Under the pieces are notes generated by a model. It was not told where the DNA came from. It saw only the letters and a program-made list of their open reading frames with translations, and did not search any database. Below are positions 60,415-64,000 of a stretch of 64,000 bases of DNA, one piece after another. Within the stretch, counting starts at the first letter, position 1, and each line of letters starts with the position of its first letter. The stretch comes from Streptomyces sp. RerS4 (GTDB taxonomy: Bacteria; Actinomycetota; Actinomycetes; Streptomycetales; Streptomycetaceae). The DNA is taken from contig NZ_CP097322.1 in the NCBI RefSeq assembly GCF_023515955.1, positions 4,140,501 to 4,204,500 on the forward strand, read 5' to 3'. A program made the position numbers and the translations under genes.

Positions 60415-61148
60415 CAGACGTCCAATTGGGGATGCCGCAGCTACCCGCCCCCGACTACCCGGCCGACGTACGGGCCCGGCTCGAAGCGGACGCGCGGGAA
60501 GTCATCGCCCGCTACCCCGACAGCCGCTCCGCGCTGCTGCCGCTGCTGCACCTGACGCAGTCCGAGGAGGGCTTCGTCTCCCGCACCGGCATCCGCTTCT
60601 GCGCCGAGGTGCTCGGGCTGACGACCGCCGAGGTCACCGCCGTCGCCACCTTCTACACGATGTACCGGCGCAAGCCCTCCGGGGACTACCAGGTCGGCGT
60701 CTGTACGAACACCCTGTGCGCGGTCATGGGCGGCGACGCCATCTTCGACGAGCTCAAGCGGCACCTCGGGGTCGGCAACAACGAGACCACCCCCGACGGC
60801 AAGGTCACGCTGGAGCACATCGAGTGCAACGCGGCCTGCGACTACGCCCCGGTGGTGATGGTCAACTGGGAGTTCTTCGACAACCAGACCCCCGAGTCCG
60901 CCAAGGCCATGGTCGACGACCTGCTCGCCGGCCGGCCCGTCGAACCCACCCGCGGCGCCCCGCTGTGCACCTACAAGGAGACCGCCCGGATCCTCGCGGG
61001 CTTCCCCGACGAGCGCGAGGGCGCCGTCGCCGCCACCGGCGGAGCCGGACCGGCCTCCCTGATCGGCCTGCGCCTCGCCCGCGGCGAGGCCCCGCACGCC
61101 CCGATCGTGCACCCGCGCGGTGAAGCCCGTACAGAGGGAGGGGAGTGA
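60411..61148 (+). CDS. nuoE: NADH-quinone oxidoreductase subunit E
   Basis: 245 residues. Thioredoxin-like domain with [2Fe-2S] ligands in CTNTLCAVMGG near 101 and CNAACDYAPVVMVN near 139. The C-terminus (about 200-245) extends beyond the E. coli length, as common in actinobacteria. Coupled to nuoD by ATGA. Confidence 0.95.
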   Translation: MTDVQLGMPQLPAPDYPADVRARLEADAREVIARYPDSRSALLPLLHLTQSEEGFVSRTGIRFCAEVLGLTTAEVTAVATFYTMYRRKPSGDYQVGVCTNTLCAVMGGDAIFDELKRHLGVGNNETTPDGKVTLEHIECNAACDYAPVVMVNWEFFDNQTPESAKAMVDDLLAGRPVEPTRGAPLCTYKETARILAGFPDEREGAVAATGGAGPASLIGLRLARGEAPHAPIVHPRGEARTEGGE

Positions 61149-62494
61149 TGTCGGTGTCGACGGAGCTGGACAAGAACGGCAGCCCCGAGAAGCTGCTCGC
61201 GCCCGTGCTCTCCGCCTTCTGGGACGAGCCCGAGTCGTGGACGCTGGAGACCTACCGGCGCCACGACGGCTACGAGGGCCTGCGCAAGGCCCTCGCCATG
61301 ACCCCCGACGAGGTCATCGCCTACGTCAAGGACTCCGGTCTGCGCGGTCGCGGCGGCGCCGGCTTCCCCACCGGCATGAAGTGGCAGTTCATCCCGCAGG
61401 GCGACGGCAAGCCGCACTACCTCGTGGTCAACGCGGACGAGTCGGAGCCGGGGACCTGCAAGGACATCCCCCTCCTCTTCGCCAACCCGCACTCCCTCAT
61501 CGAGGGAATGATCATCGCCTGCTACGCGATCCGCTCCGAGCACGCCTTCATCTACCTGCGCGGCGAGACCGTCCCGGTCCTGCGGCGTCTGCACGAGGCG
61601 GTCCGCGAGGCGTACGCCGCCGGCTACCTCGGCCGTGACATCGACGGCAGCGGACGCAACCTCGACATCACCGTGCACGCGGGCGCGGGCGCGTACATCT
61701 GCGGCGAGGAGACGGCCCTGCTCGACTCCCTCGAAGGCCGACGCGGTCAGCCCCGGCTGCGGCCCCCCTTCCCCGCCGTCGAGGGGCTCTACGCGTGCCC
61801 CACCGTCGTCAACAACGTCGAGTCCATCGCCTCGGTTCCCGCGATCCTCCAGCGGGGCAAGGAGTGGTTCAAGGCGATGGGCACGGAGAAGTCCCCCGGC
61901 TTCACCCTCTATTCGCTGTCCGGGCACGTCGCCGGCCCCGGCCAGTACGAGGCCCCCCTCGGCATCACCCTGCGCCAGCTCCTCGACATGAGCGGCGGCA
62001 TGCGCCCCGGCCACCGGCTGAAGTTCTGGACCCCCGGCGGCTCCTCCACGCCGATGTTCACCGACGAGCACCTCGACGTGCCCCTGGACTACGAGGGCGT
62101 CGGCGCCGCCGGCTCCATGCTCGGCACCAAGGCCCTCCAGTGCTTCGACGAGACCACCTGCGTGGTGCGCGCCGTCACCCGCTGGACCGAGTTCTACGCC
62201 CACGAGTCCTGCGGCAAGTGCACGCCCTGCCGCGAGGGCACGTACTGGCTGGTCCAGTTGCTCCGCGACATCGAGGCGGGCAAGGGCGTCATGTCCGACC
62301 TCGACAAGCTGAACGACATCGCCGACAACATCAACGGCAAGTCCTTCTGTGCGCTCGGTGACGGCGCCGCCAGCCCGATCTTCTCCTCGCTGAAGTACTT
62401 CCGCGCGGAGTACGAGCAGCACATCACGGGCAAGGGCTGCCCCTTCGACCCCAAGAAGTCGACCCTCTGGGCTGACACGGAGGTGAACGCATGA
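61148..62494 (+). CDS. nuoF: NADH-quinone oxidoreductase subunit F
   Basis: 448 residues. NADH/FMN segment GRGGAGFPTGMKW near 69, GAGAYICGEETALLDSLEG near 180, and N3 [4Fe-4S] ligands in ESCGKCTPCREG near 355 with a fourth Cys in FCALGD. It is the entry point for NADH electrons. ATG 61148 with GGAGGGGAG upstream; in-frame GTG 61145 is adjacent. Confidence 0.96.
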   Translation: MSVSTELDKNGSPEKLLAPVLSAFWDEPESWTLETYRRHDGYEGLRKALAMTPDEVIAYVKDSGLRGRGGAGFPTGMKWQFIPQGDGKPHYLVVNADESEPGTCKDIPLLFANPHSLIEGMIIACYAIRSEHAFIYLRGETVPVLRRLHEAVREAYAAGYLGRDIDGSGRNLDITVHAGAGAYICGEETALLDSLEGRRGQPRLRPPFPAVEGLYACPTVVNNVESIASVPAILQRGKEWFKAMGTEKSPGFTLYSLSGHVAGPGQYEAPLGITLRQLLDMSGGMRPGHRLKFWTPGGSSTPMFTDEHLDVPLDYEGVGAAGSMLGTKALQCFDETTCVVRAVTRWTEFYAHESCGKCTPCREGTYWLVQLLRDIEAGKGVMSDLDKLNDIADNINGKSFCALGDGAASPIFSSLKYFRAEYEQHITGKGCPFDPKKSTLWADTEVNA

Positions 62495-64000
62495 CCGTCA
62501 CCACACAGACCCCGGCCGGTGGCGGAGAGGCCGCGCCGCCTCCCCAGGATCTGGTGTCGCTGTCGATCGACGGGATGGAACTCTCCGTCCCCAAGGGGAC
62601 CCTCGTCATCCGGGCCGCCGAACAGCTCGGCATCGAGATCCCCCGCTTCTGCGACCACCCCCTCCTCTCCCCGGCCGGCGCCTGCCGCCAGTGCATCGTC
62701 GAGGTCGAGGGCCAGCGCAAGCCGATGGCCTCCTGCACCATCACCTGCACCGACGGCATGGTCGTCAAGACGCAGCTGACCTCCGAGGTCGCCGACAAGG
62801 CCCAGCGCGGGGTGATGGAGCTGCTGCTCATCAACCACCCGCTGGACTGCCCCGTCTGCGACAAGGGCGGCGAATGCCCCCTGCAGAACCAGGCGATGTC
62901 CCACGGCAACGCCGAGTCCCGCTTCGAGGGCCGGAAGCGCACCTACGAGAAGCCCATCGCCATCTCCCCGCAGGTGCTCCTGGACCGCGAACGGTGCGTG
63001 CTGTGCGCGCGCTGCACCCGCTTCTCCAACGAGATCGCCGGCGACCCCATGATCGAGCTGCTGGAACGCGGCGCGCTCCAGCAGGTCGGCACCGGCGAGG
63101 GCGACCCCTTCGAGTCGTACTTCTCGGGCAACACCATCCAGATCTGCCCCGTCGGCGCCCTCACCTCGGCCGCGTACCGGTTCCGCTCGCGCCCCTTCGA
63201 CCTCGTCTCCTCCCCGAGCGTGTGCGAGCACTGCGCCGGCGGGTGCGCGACGCGCACCGACCACCGGCGCGGCAAGGTGCTGCGTCGCCTGGCCGCCGAG
63301 GACCCCGAGGTCAACGAGGAGTGGATCTGCGACAAGGGCCGCTTCGCGTTCCGTTACGCGCAGCGCCCCGACCGGTTGACGACGCCGCTGGTGCGCGGGG
63401 CGGACGGGATCCTGGCCCCCGCGAGCTGGCCCGAGGCGCTGGAGGCGGCGGCCGCCGGGCTCGGCGCCGCGCGCGGTCGCACCGGCGTGCTGACCGGCGG
63501 CCGGCTCACCGTCGAGGACGCGTACGCGTACGCCAAGTTCGCCCGCGTCGTGCTCGACACCAACGACATCGACTTCCGGGCCCGCGTGCACAGCGCGGAG
63601 GAGGCCGACTTCCTGGCCGCGTCCGTCGCCGGCACCGGCAAGGACCTCGACGGCACGGGCGTCACCTACGCCTCCCTGGAGGCGGCCCCCGCCGTCCTGC
63701 TCGTCGGCATCGAGGCCGAGGAGGAGGCCCCGGGGGTCTTCCTGCGGCTGCGCAAGGCCCACCGCAAGCACAAGCAGCGGACCTACGCGCTGGCCCCCTT
63801 CGCCACCCGGGGCCTCGCCAAGGCGGGCGGCACGCTGCTGCCGGCCGCTCCCGGCACCGAGCCGGAGTGGCTCGCGGCCCTCGCCTCCCGCACCGGTCTG
63901 GAGGCGGGCGGCGCCGCCGCGGCCGAGGCGCTGCGCGAACCCGGCGCCGTCATCGTGGTCGGGGAGCGCCTCGCGGGCGTGCCGGGCGCGCTGAGCGCGG
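62491..64000 (+). CDS. nuoG: NADH-quinone oxidoreductase subunit G, N-terminal part
   Basis: About 503 codons visible; the gene runs off the right edge. [2Fe-2S] ligands are in FCDHPLLSPAGACRQC near 53-68. The N5 site HPLDCPVCDKGGECP is near 113. The next cluster site CVLCARCTRF is near 170, with NTIQICPVGAL near 215. A molybdopterin-oxidoreductase-like cluster motif CEHCAGGCATR is near 245. ATG 62491 overlaps nuoF (ATGA). Although no stop is seen, the frame is intact to the window end. Confidence 0.95.
   Translation, partial: MTVTTQTPAGGGEAAPPPQDLVSLSIDGMELSVPKGTLVIRAAEQLGIEIPRFCDHPLLSPAGACRQCIVEVEGQRKPMASCTITCTDGMVVKTQLTSEVADKAQRGVMELLLINHPLDCPVCDKGGECPLQNQAMSHGNAESRFEGRKRTYEKPIAISPQVLLDRERCVLCARCTRFSNEIAGDPMIELLERGALQQVGTGEGDPFESYFSGNTIQICPVGALTSAAYRFRSRPFDLVSSPSVCEHCAGGCATRTDHRRGKVLRRLAAEDPEVNEEWICDKGRFAFRYAQRPDRLTTPLVRGADGILAPASWPEALEAAAAGLGAARGRTGVLTGGRLTVEDAYAYAKFARVVLDTNDIDFRARVHSAEEADFLAASVAGTGKDLDGTGVTYASLEAAPAVLLVGIEAEEEAPGVFLRLRKAHRKHKQRTYALAPFATRGLAKAGGTLLPAAPGTEPEWLAALASRTGLEAGGAAAAEALREPGAVIVVGERLAGVPGALSA

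Overview
The window is high-GC actinobacterial chromosome with the codon use, gene neighbourhoods and regulators of a Streptomyces. The strongest pointers are an AfsR/AfsS pair, an Scr1-type XRE/DUF397/HATPase cluster, futalosine-route menaquinone genes, coenzyme F420 biosynthesis (FbiC) beside several luciferase-like oxidoreductases, and the start of a nuoA-N complex I operon. It looks like core chromosome with one small acquired island (a restriction-modification pair near 53-55 kb).

Layout. 0-3.6 kb: acyl-CoA catabolism genes (crotonase, DUF35 protein, SCP-x-type thiolase) divergent from an acyl-CoA ligase. 3.9-6.6 kb: secreted sialidase and a methyltransferase. 6.6-10.3 kb: afsS and afsR with a CCCCGTACG repeat block downstream. 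10.4-13.5 kb: amidohydrolase, secreted protease, NTF2-like and Nudix proteins. 13.6-20.3 kb: MacAB-like ABC efflux operon (permease, ATPase, adaptor, lipoprotein) divergent from a two-component system, then an L,D-transpeptidase. 20.3-20.9 kb: PIN toxin/antitoxin pair. 21-27.4 kb: catabolic genes (two luciferase-like oxidoreductases, SDR, amidohydrolase, aldehyde dehydrogenase). 27.6-36 kb: amino acid permease, small secreted protein, VOC protein, Scr1-type cluster, lipoprotein, luciferase-like oxidoreductase, hotdog-like protein, ADP-ribosylglycohydrolase. 36-42.8 kb: fbiC, SDR, Pro/Gln-rich membrane protein, secreted transglycosylase, cold-shock protein. 43-52.8 kb: mqnA, Ser/Thr kinase, mqnC, degenerate amidohydrolase, DUF3152 protease, menG, glutaminase, GNAT, FAD reductase of the MenJ type. 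52.8-55.3 kb: PIN remnant and restriction-modification pair. 55.6-64 kb: NlpC/P60 hydrolase, long regulatory gap with a Rex-like site, and nuoA to nuoG (cut by the window end).

The most interesting pattern is a shared 15-bp palindrome, CTGAC-N5-GTCAG, found at five promoters spread over 38 kb. All five precede catabolic acyl-CoA, amidohydrolase, SDR or luciferase-like genes, and each copy overlaps a -10-like hexamer in the same register. This points to one repressor (none is encoded in the window) controlling a dispersed, partly F420-linked degradation pathway. FbiC in the same window would supply the cofactor. The 43-64 kb part is a respiratory block: menaquinone synthesis and modification genes lead into complex I, which has a Rex-like operator for NADH/NAD+ sensing.
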